A DNA stretch of 64,000 bases, from NCBI GenBank assembly GCA_011947345.1, contig JAAVTG010000577.1, forward strand, positions 62,001-126,000, read 5' to 3'. Below are positions 12,465 to 23,933 of the stretch, piece after piece (the stretch's first letter is position 1; every line of letters starts with the position of its first letter). The notes below the pieces were generated by a model. That model was not told where the DNA came from. It saw nothing but the letters and a program-made list of their open reading frames with translations, and did not search any database. The DNA is from Phytophthora quininea (taxonomy: Eukaryota; Oomycota; Peronosporomycetes; Peronosporales; Peronosporaceae). The position numbers and the translations under genes are program-made.

Positions 12465-13697
12465 GCCAGCTAAAATCTAAGCACTCTAGAGTTGAGTTAC
12501 GGGCCCTATTCATCGCAAAACTGAAAGTGAAAGTGAATCGGTCACGATTTGGGGGCTGCGAAAGGTCTCTAATAGCCATCCGGTTTGATTTGACTTGCCT
12601 GTTTTCTCAATCTGTGTTGACGGTGAATCTGCAAACCGTCAGGCTGCTGGTCATCCGAGGGATGCCCCGCATGAAAAGCAGCAAACGCAGTTTGTCACCG
12701 ATGCATATCAATTCCTGGCCAAGCATTAGCATGAAAAGTCTGCGAGGACGACGTGGCACGCGGTGAGTGCACGCTGTAAGCGCTGACATGGCCGGAGGTT
12801 TACGTAGTGCACTGCCAGATTGCGTATCGAGCGATCCTTTGGAGAAGGCGCCGCTGAAGGAGCAGGAACAGGAAGGCAGCTAGCTAATCTCTCTTTCAAT
12901 CTTACTCACTTTTCATTCCGACGTCAAGGCAGCAAGGCGTGAAAACCAACAATCTGGAATCGCGACGCATTTCAGATCTTGTCTTTAAGCGATTGCAAAT
13001 GTCCAGCACCGTGGCACTGAGCCCCTGGACTATGAACTTCTATGGTGCTACAGGGCTGAAGTGCAGCGAGTTGATTAACCCCTGTACCCCCGCTATCCGG
13101 GATGTGCTAGTAGCTGCTCCTTTCCTACAGCATCAGCAGGTTAATGCCGGAGACCACCGGCTATCCTGATGCCACCCGCAGGCACACACAGGACACTTGT
13201 GGTTCACGGTCGAAGGCAAATTGACGAGTGATCTGGACTCACCTACGAAAAAAGTTTGAGGCTGGAGATCCAGAGTCGTGGTTACCACAGGTAACTTACT
13301 TGTGGTCAGGAGAACCTTCGTCTATGACCAATTCGAGGATTTCGATGGTGCGGTACATCTACACCATGCGATGTTGCGTATGCTGTCTTCTGTGCTCTTG
13401 TGAGAAAGATGCCCACCGATACGATATCTGCCACAGTCCACAATCAGTGTAATCCGTAATATCACCATGATTTGTAGTACATGGGCCATTGACAATAATT
13501 TTCTGTGCAGTGAAAATTCCGTGGTTTTCATATCGTTACCGCAACGCCGTTACAAAGCATTTTCCAATCGTTCCTGATGAGAAGTGCCAACCAGCGAAAG
13601 CGACCGGGACCATTGGGAAATTGTAGTGCACTATAGGAAGTGTTCTCAGGATAAATAAATATTATAGACAAAAATATACATAAAGAAGTTTATTCAG
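12465..13697. other. Gene-poor interval
   Basis: Only short open frames with no recognisable protein. It contains the second copy of a duplicated flank (13209-13360). The rest shows no feature I can support. Confidence 0.5.
13209..13360. repeat. Diverged duplicated segment, copy 2
   Basis: Begins GTCGAAGGCAAATTGACGAG and pairs with 11325-11460. Unlike copy 1, no signal-peptide coding sequence is seen beside it, so the associated effector part has been lost or was never copied. Confidence 0.55.
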
Positions 13698-14090
13698 ATG
13701 AGTATGGACACAAAACTAAGAATGGATGCTCCGATGGAACTGGTTTGCGCGATAGCTTACGAAGAAGCCAACGATATTCACAGCAACGGCGACATGTTTT
13801 CTGTTGACGTCTGCTGTAGAAAGACTGTGGCGATCCTGAAGGAGGCAATCACGGACAAGATGAAGTATTATTTTCCAGTCGAAGTAATGCAGCTCTACCT
13901 GTGGCTGACAGAAAATGAGGTTAAAAGCCTGAACAACACCATCGGCTTCATGCCGTTGAATGAGTTGGCCACTCTTGAATACGTCGGTCTGGCAGGTAAA
14001 GATTTAAGTAGAAGCGCAGTGGGAAAGAAGAAAGCGACTAGAGACCACCATCTTGTGAACATATTAGCTGTGGTTCCCTCGAAATGCTGA
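13698..14090 (+). CDS. Crinkler (CRN)-like effector N-terminal domain, truncated
   Basis: 130-aa open frame. From the internal Met at 13734 (MELVCAIAYEEAN) it follows the ubiquitin-like N-terminal domain of oomycete Crinkler effectors: FSVDV, then TVAILKEAI, then MQLYLWL where the family has its LFLAK-type motif, then an LATLEYVGLAG segment. The normal product continues with a DWL domain and a nuclear C-terminal domain. Here the frame stops at 14090 and nothing clear follows, so it is a fragment or a minimal member. The altered LFLAK position is notable. It sits in the gene-poor block next to the RxLR-like relic, as expected for effector genes. Confidence 0.5.
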   Translation: MSMDTKLRMDAPMELVCAIAYEEANDIHSNGDMFSVDVCCRKTVAILKEAITDKMKYYFPVEVMQLYLWLTENEVKSLNNTIGFMPLNELATLEYVGLAGKDLSRSAVGKKKATRDHHLVNILAVVPSKC

Positions 14091-16590
14091 TTGTTTTCTT
14101 CCAATTTTCCTAGTTGGTCCTGAAGTGGATTTCGTTCTCACAAAAAGAGATCCAACCTGATTGAATTCCTGGAACGATATGCTATTCCGTAAAACTACAG
14201 CTGAAGTACCAAGCGTCCAAAATGAGACGTCCTCTTTTGACGATACTGTCTATTCATCGATCATCATTCAGCGGAGCTAGGAATTGACGACAAAAAGGTA
14301 GTCTCTGTTCTGGAGAAGTTCAACACCTACGCCACGAAACACGCCACCAACAAGTCTCGTTTGAATTCCACGAACCTAGGCAGTACGGCCAAGTAGTATA
14401 CGATTGTAGCTAGCAAAACGGTTTATCCGACTGGTTAATCAACGTATATTTCCTCTTCTGATTGAATTCCTGGAAGGCGAAATGCTCTCGAGCGCGATAG
14501 ATTCGCAGACACATCTTTATCGGGGAGAGGTTAAGATATGAGTTGGTCGGGAGAGAATGAGCGATTCGAAATGCAGCAGAGTCCTTCACAAGAATTATCA
14601 AGACGGGAAGAAGCTTTGTTGGGGATTACAAGGAAATCAGAATTCCTGTGTGAGCCGGGATGCCGGGTCTGGGGAAGACATGTACGCTGAAACAATCTGG
14701 CGAGACATGATGAAGTTGGACCCCATACATTCTTTTTCCGACTAGTATACCCCTTAACTAGTCGAGCAATCGATGCCGATTGAGGCGTCTTTTTGTGGTG
14801 ATTGCTGTATCGATTCTTCCTCGATGGAATTGCTCGCTATCGTTCCAAATGTGGTTTGCGACCCGATTGCCGTACAATGCTCCACAACGGTTAGGCATCC
14901 TGTTACTGCCCGTGTTTGCGGGAACAAGTGTGAACGCGATTACAGACCACCGGATTGACGACGAGTTTTCGATAGGAGAGCGTGATATTACCTTTTTGGC
15001 GAGTGATTAAGTGCTAGACATTGTAAAGAGCGATGAAAATAGTGCTGGACTTTTGAAGAATCCGCGGTTTCGCCGAAATTTGTTCGCGCCTGGCGGCGTC
15101 CCCGTTTGGCTGTCGAGTATTTGAAACTGCTGAAAAAACTGTGGATGAATGGAGGATGTTTGGACATGATTAACAATTGTTTCTAGGCAATCCAAGAAAA
15201 ATATGTTACGACACGTTCGAGACTGAGGTTTAACGAGACTTTGTCAGATCCTTGCATGACTTGGACATATTTTGGGAGCAGTCTAGTTGATCTCCCGTCT
15301 TGGCAGACGTGGAAGATGTTTGGTGCCAACTTCTACGCTGTGATTACCCACAGCGAAGCACTGTGGAAGGGTTATTAGGATTCTCAATGCTGTAATTCAA
15401 TATACCTCATCAGTTTATATGCGGTGTGAATCAATGCGCTTGTGGGGTAAGTTATTTTACAGGTCACCGACGGGTCTGGTCACACTTAGGAATTGTGGTC
15501 ACTCAAATGCTTTGTTTTATATCGCAAGGGTTCTCTACGCGAAGGCATCTCTGCAGTGAGCTGTCAGGCTAATTTGCTGCCGAATAGAGCCGAAAACTTG
15601 TAGATAAGATGCGGAAATGTTCACGAACTCATTTTTAATGGGAAAAGATCGTTCAGGGGATCCAGTAGCACAACTAAGTGGAAAATCTCAGGAAAGTTAA
15701 CTACGCGTTCAAGATACAGGAATGAAAGTCATAGCGATATAAAATCGAGTTTGGGATCGGTTTAAGACAACTGTGACCAAGTGACCAGACCAGCCGGTGA
15801 CCAGAAAAATAACCTTCCGCTTCTGGTGCTTGAATCGACTGGACTTTGGGCAGTTGCATTGCAGTTAGCGTAGTCCCGGAATGGATTCAATATATTTTCT
15901 GCCATGCAAAACGCTGTGTGGGATGAGCTGATGTCTTTGTGGACGAGAGAAACCCACAACAGCTCGGGAAATTCCATCCAAGCCGCGCTGATGAATATTT
16001 CAGCAAAGAACGCATGTTTAATCAAGATGCTGATGACCGAAGCCCAGGCAATGAAGGCTGGTCGTGTCAATACCCTGACCGCTGATGATGTTAGGGACAT
16101 TCAAAAGCGAGTTTATTTACCTTAACACCTATCAGTGGCTGACAGGTTGTTAAAATCCTGCTCTCCCGGAGCCCACAACGTTGGCTGTGGCTGACCAGTG
16201 AGTGAAGGTCTCGGCCAGCTCCGAAGGTTGAGAGCGTTGAGAAGGGTGTGGAAGTCAAGGTGCAACGAGATGATGGTGGACAAAGGACATAATACATTTG
16301 AAGGCATCTCAGCGCCATGCATGTAAGTCTTAGGCCTCAGTTCCGTTTTAGCCAGCTCGTGGAGAGGAGTCCGTGTTTGCATATCAATCGGACTTCTTGC
16401 CCAAGCTCCTCGCTGTCGCCAAGCCTGCCCTGGATCGACGCCCGGCGCCGACGGCTGACTTCGTGGCCTCCGCGAGAGCTGCTGAAACAACACAGGTATC
16501 ATCCTTCTCTCCATCAATCAGATCAGGTACAAGCTGGTAGTTCCAACAGAGGAAGCTGCACTCACGGTGCATATTCGCAGTCTCCCGGGG
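14091..16590. other. Gene-poor accessory interval
   Basis: No gene recognised. TGATTGAATTCCTGGAA occurs at about 14158 and again at 14460, the first within coding-like LIEFLERYAIP, so this may hold duplicated scraps. An inverted-repeat element lies at 15443-15817. Short open frames such as 15904-16125 have no recognisable family. Confidence 0.4.
15443..15817. mobile_element. MITE-like element with terminal inverted repeats
   Basis: 15462-15483 is nearly the reverse complement of 15781-15802 (20 of 22 bases), and the similarity extends outward through an AGTTATTTTAC / AAAAATAACCTT pair to about 40 bp. The 300 bp between encode nothing. A short non-coding unit with inverted ends fits a miniature inverted-repeat transposon. 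Target-site duplications were not resolved. Confidence 0.45.
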
Positions 16591-16745
16591 CTGACGACAA
16601 AATCCAATACTGGCTTAATAATCAATTAAGAGCGGCCGACGTCGACAACCTCCACATGTTCAAGACCGTGGACAAGAACACGGAGAATGCGATTGCTCTG
16701 TACAAAAAGGTGCTGGCTGCCAGAACCAATTATCGAGCTTCATAA
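16591..16745 (+). pseudogene. Possible effector C-terminal (WY-like) remnant
   Basis: The end of an open frame reads KIQYWLNNQLRAADVDNLHM and continues as a helical, Trp/Leu-containing segment ending in TNYRAS. The pattern of a Trp, then a spacer and an L-rich helix is like the WY modules of RxLR effectors. No signal peptide or RxLR motif is found upstream in frame. Weak. Confidence 0.22.
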
Positions 16746-16916
16746 GCTAGCAGCAGCACCGTGGCAAAAGTAAAAGCAGACGCTAAAACATGGCAACACT
16801 TTGCTCGAGAACGAACATCGCTTCCTCTTGTCACTAACCCTTTTTTCTAAAAAAAAGTTTACTTAAAACTGCTATTTCTACAAGATTAAAAAAACAATTT
16901 ACTCACTGCAAACGAA

Positions 16917-17357
16917 ATGGCAGCGCACGGCAAGCCCCCAGCGGAACTCGAGTGCATGGCGACGATGGACGACATCACCGAGGAAGACGGCAACTACTGC
17001 GAGTTCCAGACGGCACCCAGCCTGAGCTGGCACCCGGCGCTCTTCTGCTCGGACGTGGTGCAGCAGCTGCTGGGCTCGCAGTTCCACACATACATGAAGA
17101 AGGTGCAGGAGGCAGACTGCAAGGCGGAGCTGCGGCGACTGGTGACCAAGGGGCCGCCCGTATGGCTCGAGGATAAGCACGCGCTGCCGCTGCCCGAGGG
17201 CGACACGCACATCTGCCAGGTCTGGTTCGCCCAGAGCGGCGAGGAGCAGAGCGCCAAGCTGGACGGTGCGCTGGAAGGCGAGGCCAGAGAGAAACTCTGG
17301 ACGGAGTTAAAGCAGCTACTGGAGGCCATGGAAGAAGACAAGGAGGAGGTGCGGTGA
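16917..17357 (+). CDS. Small acidic protein of unknown function
   Basis: 146-aa single-exon gene with strong coding character: GC-rich third positions unlike the AT-rich flanks, a clean ATG after an A-rich leader, and the stop just before the tail of the convergent armadillo gene. It has no signal peptide or membrane span. The middle holds several Trp and Cys residues (SLSWHPALFCSDVVQQLLG, then PPVWLEDKHALPLPEGDTHI). The C-terminus is a charged helix (KLWTELKQLLEAMEEDKEE). I do not recognise a family. A second Met at residue 14 is an alternative start. Confidence 0.75.
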   Translation: MAAHGKPPAELECMATMDDITEEDGNYCEFQTAPSLSWHPALFCSDVVQQLLGSQFHTYMKKVQEADCKAELRRLVTKGPPVWLEDKHALPLPEGDTHICQVWFAQSGEEQSAKLDGALEGEAREKLWTELKQLLEAMEEDKEEVR

Positions 17358-17432
17358 AGACTGCAGCTACTAATAAAAAGAAGGGTCCTGCATCGAGCAG
17401 GAAGCTTTGACTTACTGAAGAACTTTGAGTTT

Positions 17433-19676
17433 TTAATTGTAGAAGAGCGGACACAGTTCGTCCGGCGGGATGGTAGTGAGAGACTCCATGGAGAAGCTGC
17501 TGCGGTCGCGAAACTCGTTGAGTGAGGCTTCGCTTTCTTGTGGTGAATGAACTTTTGCTGTCGAATGGCGGGGTGCTGGGGAGGATTGGTACTTTGTAAG
17601 CCGATCGATTGTCTGGGTGAGCCACCGTCGTCTCCCAGCAACTGTAGTGTCATCGTCATGACCAGGCTGTTGAGCTTCCTGTGAGAGCAAGTGACGGGCT
17701 CGCTCCAGTGCCTTCAAACCGATGGACTTGGTTTCCAATTTGCTCTCGTGGTTGTCTGCTAGCAATGATGTTCGCTCTGTCGGTGGCGGAACGAGTGCAC
17801 AAATGGCGCGTGCTGAGGACTCGAGTAGCTTCGGAGAAGTAGTTGCAGCACATTGATGACAGATCTGGCACAGAAGAAAGTGTCCGTCCAGCTCCATCAC
17901 TTGCTGTCGGCTTGGTCTGGAGTTTGCGATGACGGCGAAGCTTTCGCAAAGAGCTATTAGTGCTTGTCCATGGTGGCTGTCGTCTCCGGCCTCGCCGGGA
18001 TCAGGAACTGCAGTAAGTGCGTACAGCAGCACCTGCAGACCATTTTGAGAGACGACTCGAGCTTTATTGGGGGATTCTGATGGCAAAGGCAAGCAAGAGC
18101 AGTTGCTGCTGCTTCCACCACCAAAGGCTGTTTCACGGCATCTACTAACAACTGCAGCAATAGCGTCGACGCGTTGCTGTATCCGATGGCAAGCTGGTTG
18201 ACGGAGGTGTACGCCAAATTGGCGAGTCCCATAGCACCAGCTCGCACGAGTTGAGGGCTTCTCTGGAGATTGGCCGCTGTGAGGCAAGCGGTGAGTGCTG
18301 TAGACGCCTCGACCGCCATGATCGCGCTCTGATTGACCAAGTGGTTAAAGGCCATATTACCCAGCAGCTTTGCTGCCTCAGCCTGCACTTCAGCACTGGA
18401 ACTTTCTCGATTATACCGCACCACAACCAGCAGAAAGTGAGGACTGGCAGCAATCTGCGATCGCAAGATCTCGGAGTCTAGAAGCAATGGCAGCTATGAG
18501 TCCACAACATCACTGGGGGAGTGAGTGCAATGTTAATACGCACCGTAAGAAAGGTTGACAAGAGCACTCAGCATGTTCTGTTGAACGGTGGCCTCGCCAG
18601 GAAGTGGCAGCTTCTCCAACTGGATGGAGATGTCTTCCTCGTCGTCATCATCACGTTTGTCTCTATTTTTCAAAGGAATTTGCGGCATGAGATGCTGAAC
18701 TAGAAAGCGTACGATGTTCTTCGACGCCAGCACGCGCTTGTTCGGGATATGACTAGCCAAAGCTGCACACAAGCGCGCTGCTTCGATGAGAACGCGGGAA
18801 TTCCTAGAGTGTTCAAGGATGTCTACCAAAGCCGTTCCAACGCCAGCCTTGACGATCTGTTCGCGGATATCCACGCCACTACTAGCTGATACCAAACGAA
18901 ATTTGCTCCGATATATCGCGATATGGACGAGTGCAAGAAGGACAGATCCAGTGACGACATCCCCCATGTTTTGATGCAGCAAGTGCGATAAGAAGGGAAG
19001 CGCTCCGGCATCTGCAATGTGTGGTGCTTGTGACGATGGCAGCAGAGCTAGACTCTGTGCAAAGCGCGAAAAAACGTCTTCCTTTAGGTCGATAACGTTG
19101 GCGTTGGTCGATTCCGTAGCAGTAAAACTGTCATCAGGATTCTTTGGCGGTGGCTTTGGGAGGAACCTGCTCTGCCATTGCTTCTGTGCCTCCTGGTCAT
19201 TTCGTTCTTGGTCGAGTTCCGCCTGCAGTGCCTGGACTTTCACCTTCCAACGCTTCCGTTCTTCCTCGATGGCTGATTGCTGGGTCAGTATTTGGTCGCG
19301 TTTTGTACTTTGCAGCATCTGAGAGAGCTCGTGAACGCGGACTTGCAATCTATTACCAGTCTTCATCGCTTCAGAGGTTATGTACAATGCACGCACAATA
19401 TCCAAGAGGTGGAACGCACTTGTGGACTTGAGACTCCAAGTCTCGGATCTGCTCGAGAGCTCGATTTTCACGAAGATCTTTTCTTGCTGGAGTGTTACGA
19501 GCTGGTGCGAGAGCTCCAGCTCTTTGGGGGTCGGTACGTGAGGATACTCCTATCGCACAAAGAAATAACCGAAAGTCAAGAAGCGTAGCAGCCAGAGCAA
19601 TAATGCGTTGACGTACAGCATCCTGTGGCTCAACCAAGGCTCTGCCTGGCATGAAGATTGATCTCAAACACGACAA
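17433..19676 (-). CDS. Armadillo-repeat protein with N-terminal coiled coil
   Basis: The N-terminal part (19676 to about 19150) is rich in heptads (LRENRALEQIRDLESQV, then RVHELSQMLQSTKRDQILTQ). It is followed by tandem armadillo-like helices (about 19110-17660) with repeats such as GALPFLSHLL, VGTALVDILEHS, AAKLLGNMAFNHLVNQSA and GAMGLANLAY, and by a Ser-rich tail ending LCPLFYN. Such proteins are usually scaffolds; the partner is unknown. A 66-bp intron at 18478-18543 (minus GTGCGT donor, TTCTAG acceptor) joins NLSY to DSEILRSQ. The frame changes in a GGGGG run near 18070 (one missing base restores PPNKARVVSQNG), in a short A run near 19470, and near 19380-19440, where an intron or an indel cannot be told apart. 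It is convergent with the small acidic gene, 75 bp away. Confidence 0.7.
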
Positions 19677-19896
19677 GGCAATTTTGAAACGGCCGTTTTC
19701 AACAATCCGAAGGTCATCTCGCTGTTATAAGGGCAATGATGCATATGGTATGGCGCGCCTGGTGAATACATATCACAAAATCCAGCTTGTTGATTTTGCA
19801 TCCATTCAACGTTGACACCTGAAGCCTGGCTCACTCCGGAAAACTCCTTGTGACAGCAAGTGCTCTCGACAGCAGCAGACTCCTCGACCTGACAGA

Positions 19897-20784
19897 ATGC
19901 TAAGCGACTCGAAGAAACCCCAGATCACGGTCTTCGGGGTGTCGAAGAAATCCCCAAAGCCCAGATGCCAGCTGGTACTAGGAATTAATTGGTTCAGGCG
20001 CTTCCTCCTGTTGTTGGGCTTCCACACGCTGAACTTCCTGGTGGGTGTCGCCGGGTTTATTTCTGCGGCAATGATGCTGCTGAGTGCAGCGATGTGGTTG
20101 TCTTGGAGTTTGTGTTCGCGCGTGTTCAATTATGTTGGCGAGACAGCCGGCGCATGGAGCGTTCCGGCGCACTTGGTGTGGATTCTCATCTCGATGGCTG
20201 TGCTAATGGCCGTCGGTGTCATTTGTGTCGAGTGCGCGATTGGAGCTGCTCTCTGCTATCCTTCGGTTCTCGCGATGACGACTCTGTTGAAGGCGGACTT
20301 CAGAGTTGCAAAACTGGTCAAGGGCACCGATCTGACGCTGGAAATCGACACGATCCACCAAGCTCGCCGCCCTAATGAGTTTGGCTGGGGGTATACCTTG
20401 CGGGACCCTTTGATACGCCATCGCGCTCGATATTGAATGCCAAGGGCTGGAAGTTGGTCATGTACTTTGCTGTCGTCAAGGTCGTCGTCGGCGTGCTGAG
20501 TGTTGTGGTAGTCTTTCTTGTTGCTGTCCAGCCTGTCCTCGCGGTCTGTACTAGCAGCAACGACCCTCTTTGTCGAAATTGACGAGCTACGGTGACAAAC
20601 CGGAGGCTTACATCGCCACCAACGTGATACTGTGGGCGATCGGCTTGGTGGCGATGATTGGAATGGGAAACTTTCCGTTCGTTTGACACGCTCGGTGGGT
20701 AGAAAGTTGGGGTCCGTAAGCGAGGCGTCTGAAGACGTCGAATCAGCGATATTGTTGCCATCGCTGAAGGCATCTCTGCTGTGA
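19897..20784 (+). CDS. Multi-pass membrane protein of unknown function, tandem copy 1 (frame-broken)
   Basis: From MLSDSKKPQITVFGVSKK the product has a cytosolic-type basic N-terminus, four to five hydrophobic spans (NFLVGVAGFISAAMMLLSAA, LVWILISMAVLMAVGVIC), a conserved loop ending in LLKADF and KLVKGTDLTLEIDTIH, and further spans. The frame changes near 20398, 20570 and 20680; the pieces (GPFDTPSRSIL, KPEAYIATNVILWAIGLVAM and a C-terminal SVSEASEDVESA) match copy 2 in the same order. It is a tandem paralogue of 20914-21851. No known family was recognised. It could be a pseudogene or an indel-damaged sequence. Confidence 0.6.
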
Positions 20785-20913
20785 AAATGCCGTACACAAT
20801 GGAAAGTGTGAGAGTATGATGTGGATGCATGATTTGATAGCTTCACTTTTATTTGGCTTCATTCGCCGGAAATCTCACTCTGAAATAGTCGATCAAGCAC
20901 AAAGTCTGCAGGT

Positions 20914-21851
20914 ATGATCCAAGCGAGAACGGTGCCAAAAGACCCCAACGACAATCACCAGTTTGAAGTGGTATCTAAGCCTGTGCCAAAGTCGAGAGCT
21001 CGATGCTGCGCTTCTGCGTCGAAGATCAGCTGCGCGTTACCTAGTTGGTTCCGGCGATTTAGCATTTTGCTGGTGTTTCACTTGCTGAACGGCCTTTTAT
21101 CAGTTGCGGGGTTCATCCTCGCGGTCGTGATGCTTACGGTCGCTGGAGTTTGGGCGTTGTGGACGATCGTCGCTCGAGCGCTCTATGGGTTGGGGGAACT
21201 CTGCTGAGAGATTCAGTGTGCTGTCCGCTGATCCACGGGTATCTCCTGGTCATGTTGGCTGTGGGACTGGTCTTTATTCCGACTTTCATTGCCAGCGCGA
21301 TTGGAGCGGCTGTCTACTATCCTTCGGGTCTCGCCGTGGCGGCTTTGTTAAAAGCAGACTTCCAGTTGACGAAACTTGTTGATCCTTCCAAGTTGACGCT
21401 ACAACTCAGCACGCTACACCGAACGTACCGTACAGACGGCTACGACGTCATCGACATCCTGACGGACCCGTTTGATACACCGCCGCACCAGATATTGACC
21501 CGCAGGGCTTGGAAGTCTGCGCAGTACTTCATCTCCTTCAAGTCCGTCGTCGGAATGCTGAGCATCGTGGCTGTGGGACTTGTCGTGGTGCAGCCTCTCA
21601 TTGCGATCTGCACTAGTGGGAACGACCCTCTCCTGTCCAAGTGGATGAGCTACGAAGACAAACCAGTCGCCTACGTCCTCGTCAACATGTTGATGTGGGC
21701 GATTGGGTTGATCGCAATGCTCGCAGCGACGCCAGCTTCAGTGAAGTTGACATACTCTGTCTGTGAAAACTTGGGGTCCTTGCAACTCGAAGCGCCTGAA
21801 GATATCGATGCGGAGATCTCACCGTCTTCACTAAAGCAACCCCTGGTCTAA
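20914..21851 (+). CDS. Multi-pass membrane protein of unknown function, tandem copy 2
   Basis: Paralogue of the preceding gene, 130 bp downstream. The start is MIQARTVPKDPNDNHQFEVV. Spans are at LLSVAGFILAVVMLTVAGVW and LLVMLAVGLVFIPTFIASAI, followed by the shared LLKADF motif, a DPFDTPPHQIL loop, VVGMLSIVAVGLVVVQPLIA, VNMLMWAIGLIAMLAATPAS and an acidic tail ending LKQPLV. The frame changes near 21190-21240 between the second and third spans; the rest is open for more than 200 codons. Topology suggests a membrane protein of about 310 aa. The function is unknown. Confidence 0.65.
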
Positions 21852-21948
21852 TACATCTTCGTGCATCACCTGCAACTTGTATGTAGCCATCTTTAATCTG
21901 TATCCATTTTCCTACTCAAACCACTACGAGCCAAACAAAGTCGTGACC

Positions 21949-23933
21949 ATGGCAGGTAAGGTGGCTAGATGGTCTCTCCTGTGCCTGCTTGCTAGCTGTC
22001 CTGACCCGTTTCCACTGCAGAATCCAGTGACGTTCCTCGTACCAAGCTCTTCCTGCGTGGCAAGACCGGCGTGGAGGCTTTGTGGGGTCCTCCCAGCTCC
22101 AGCAAAGACGCTGTCAAAATCGAACGCGACGAGGCCTTCGAGGCTCCAGGCGTCGCCGATCTGCTCGAGTTCTCGCCCGACGGAAGCTGCTGGTGCTGGT
22201 GCGCTCCTCCACGGGCTTCTCGGTGCGCGACGCGGACTCTGGCGCTGTCCAGGTGGACGTGAGCAATCCTGGCGTGCTGGCGGTGCACTGGTCGCCTCTG
22301 GGGTCTCACCTGCTCACGTGGCAGCGCCCGCAGAAGGACTCAGAGCTGGGTAACTTGATCGTGTGGGACGTCGCCACTGGACAGGAGGTGTCGCGCTTCA
22401 ACCACAAGTCGTACACCCGCGACAAATGGCCACCTCTGCAGTGGTCGTCAAACGAGACCATCTGCGCACGTCAGAGCGCTAACGGCGTAGTGCTGTATGG
22501 CGGACGCGACATTGCTGCGGGCCCTATCGGTCAGATTAACCTGCCTGTAAGAGGAACTGTCTGGTTGCTAGAACTCTGGTACAAATTGTCTAATGATTGC
22601 TACTGTGTATGGATAGAACGTGGCGAACTTCAGTGTGGCTCCTGGTAGTGCTCCGTACAAGGTGGCGCTGTTTGTCCCCGAGAAGAAGGGCAAGCCTGCG
22701 AGTGTCAAGATCTACCAGTTCCCGAATGGATTGGACACGCCGTCGGCGACGAAGAGCTTCTACAAGGCCCAGGACGTGAGCCTCAAGTGGTCCCCAACGG
22801 GCAGTGCGCTCATCATCGAAACGCGCACGGACGTGGACACTTCGGGCAAATCTTACTACGGTGAGACGGGTCTGTTCTTCATGCAGAGTGACGGCGAATA
22901 TGACTGCATTGTGCCGCTTACGAAGGAGGGCACAGTGCATGACGTCGCGTGGGACCCCACCGGCCGTGGATTTGTGGTGATCGCAGGCGCAATGCCCGCC
23001 CACGCAACGCTCTACGACAACAAAGCGCTGCCGGTGTTTGAGTTCGGTGCAGCCCCTCGCAACCACGTGAGCTGGAGCCCGCACGGTCGATTCCTGTGTC
23101 TTGCTGGATTCGGCAACTTGCGCGGCGACATGGACTTCTGGGAGCGCAACAAGCTCAAGAAGATGGGCTCCGCGACGTCCAACTCCGCCACCACCTTTGC
23201 GTGGTCGCCGGACAGCCGCTACTTCGCTACGGCGACGACGTTCCCGCGCCTTCGTGTAGACAATGGTTTCAAGGTCTTCCGCTACGATGGCACTGGTCCC
23301 ATTCACCAGGAGGAGCGTGGGGAGCTTTACGACCTGCAGTTCCGCCCTGCAGCTCCCGACACGTACCCGAACCGACCGCAGTCGCCGCGCCGGAAGGGCG
23401 AGGAAGCGGGTTTTGGCTCTTCGTCGGCTCCTAAGGCCGCCCCCAAGCCTCAAGCCTACCGACCGCCGAACTCGACCGGAGCGCTTGCTGCTATGATGCG
23501 CAAGGAAGTGGGCGGGTCGAAGAAGCTGGACCGCAACAAGTACGCGCCTCCCCGCGGTGGTGCTGCTACGATTCCCGGCATGGCTGCTCCTCGTACAATT
23601 CCTGGCATGGGAGCTGCACCGGCACCCAAGAAGCTTAGTAAGAGCGCCCGTAAGAAAAAGGCCCAGGAAGCTGCCGAGGCTAAGGCTGCTGTGGAGTCGG
23701 CACTTGCTAAGGTGAACGCTGCGGCGCCCGCAAAGCCGACCCCACCTCCAGCTCCGGTGGAGTTGACTTCCGAGGAGAAGGCCAAGAAGGTGAAGGGTCT
23801 GCTGAAGAAACTCAAGCAGATCGACGCCATCAAGGCCAAGAAGGAGGCAGGTGACTCGCTGAACGATGACCAACTGCAGAAGCTCGAGACGGAGCAAACG
23901 TTGCGTGACGAAGTGGCCACACTCTCTGCGTAA
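21949..23933 (+). CDS. EIF2A: Eukaryotic translation initiation factor 2A (eIF2A)
   Basis: eIF2A is a WD-repeat beta-propeller protein that can deliver initiator Met-tRNA to the 40S subunit independently of GTP. Exon 1 is only ATGGCAG (21949-21955). Intron 1 is 21956-22020 (65 bp, GTAAGG...TGCAG) and intron 2 is 22547-22616 (70 bp, GTAAGA...GATAG). Diagnostic blocks: VALFVPEKKGKPASVKIYQF, TSGKSYYGETGLFF, VHDVAWDPTGRGFVVIAGAM, SPHGRFLCLAGFGNLRGDMD, and FATATTFPRLRVDNGFKVF. A Pro/Ala-rich linker and a Lys-rich coiled C-terminus (KAKKVKGLLKKLKQIDAIKA) follow, as in the family. There is one frame change in exon 2 near 22183, where one base added after GACGG continues SPDGKLLVLVRSSTGFSV. The upstream CCATTTTCCTACTCAAACC (about 21903) resembles an oomycete initiator. 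Confidence 0.9.

Noticed and set aside
17433..18287. Reading 17433-18287 as a separate gene
   Set aside because: It overlaps the armadillo gene and continues its repeats after a one-base change in GGGGG near 18070, so it is the C-terminal part of the same gene.
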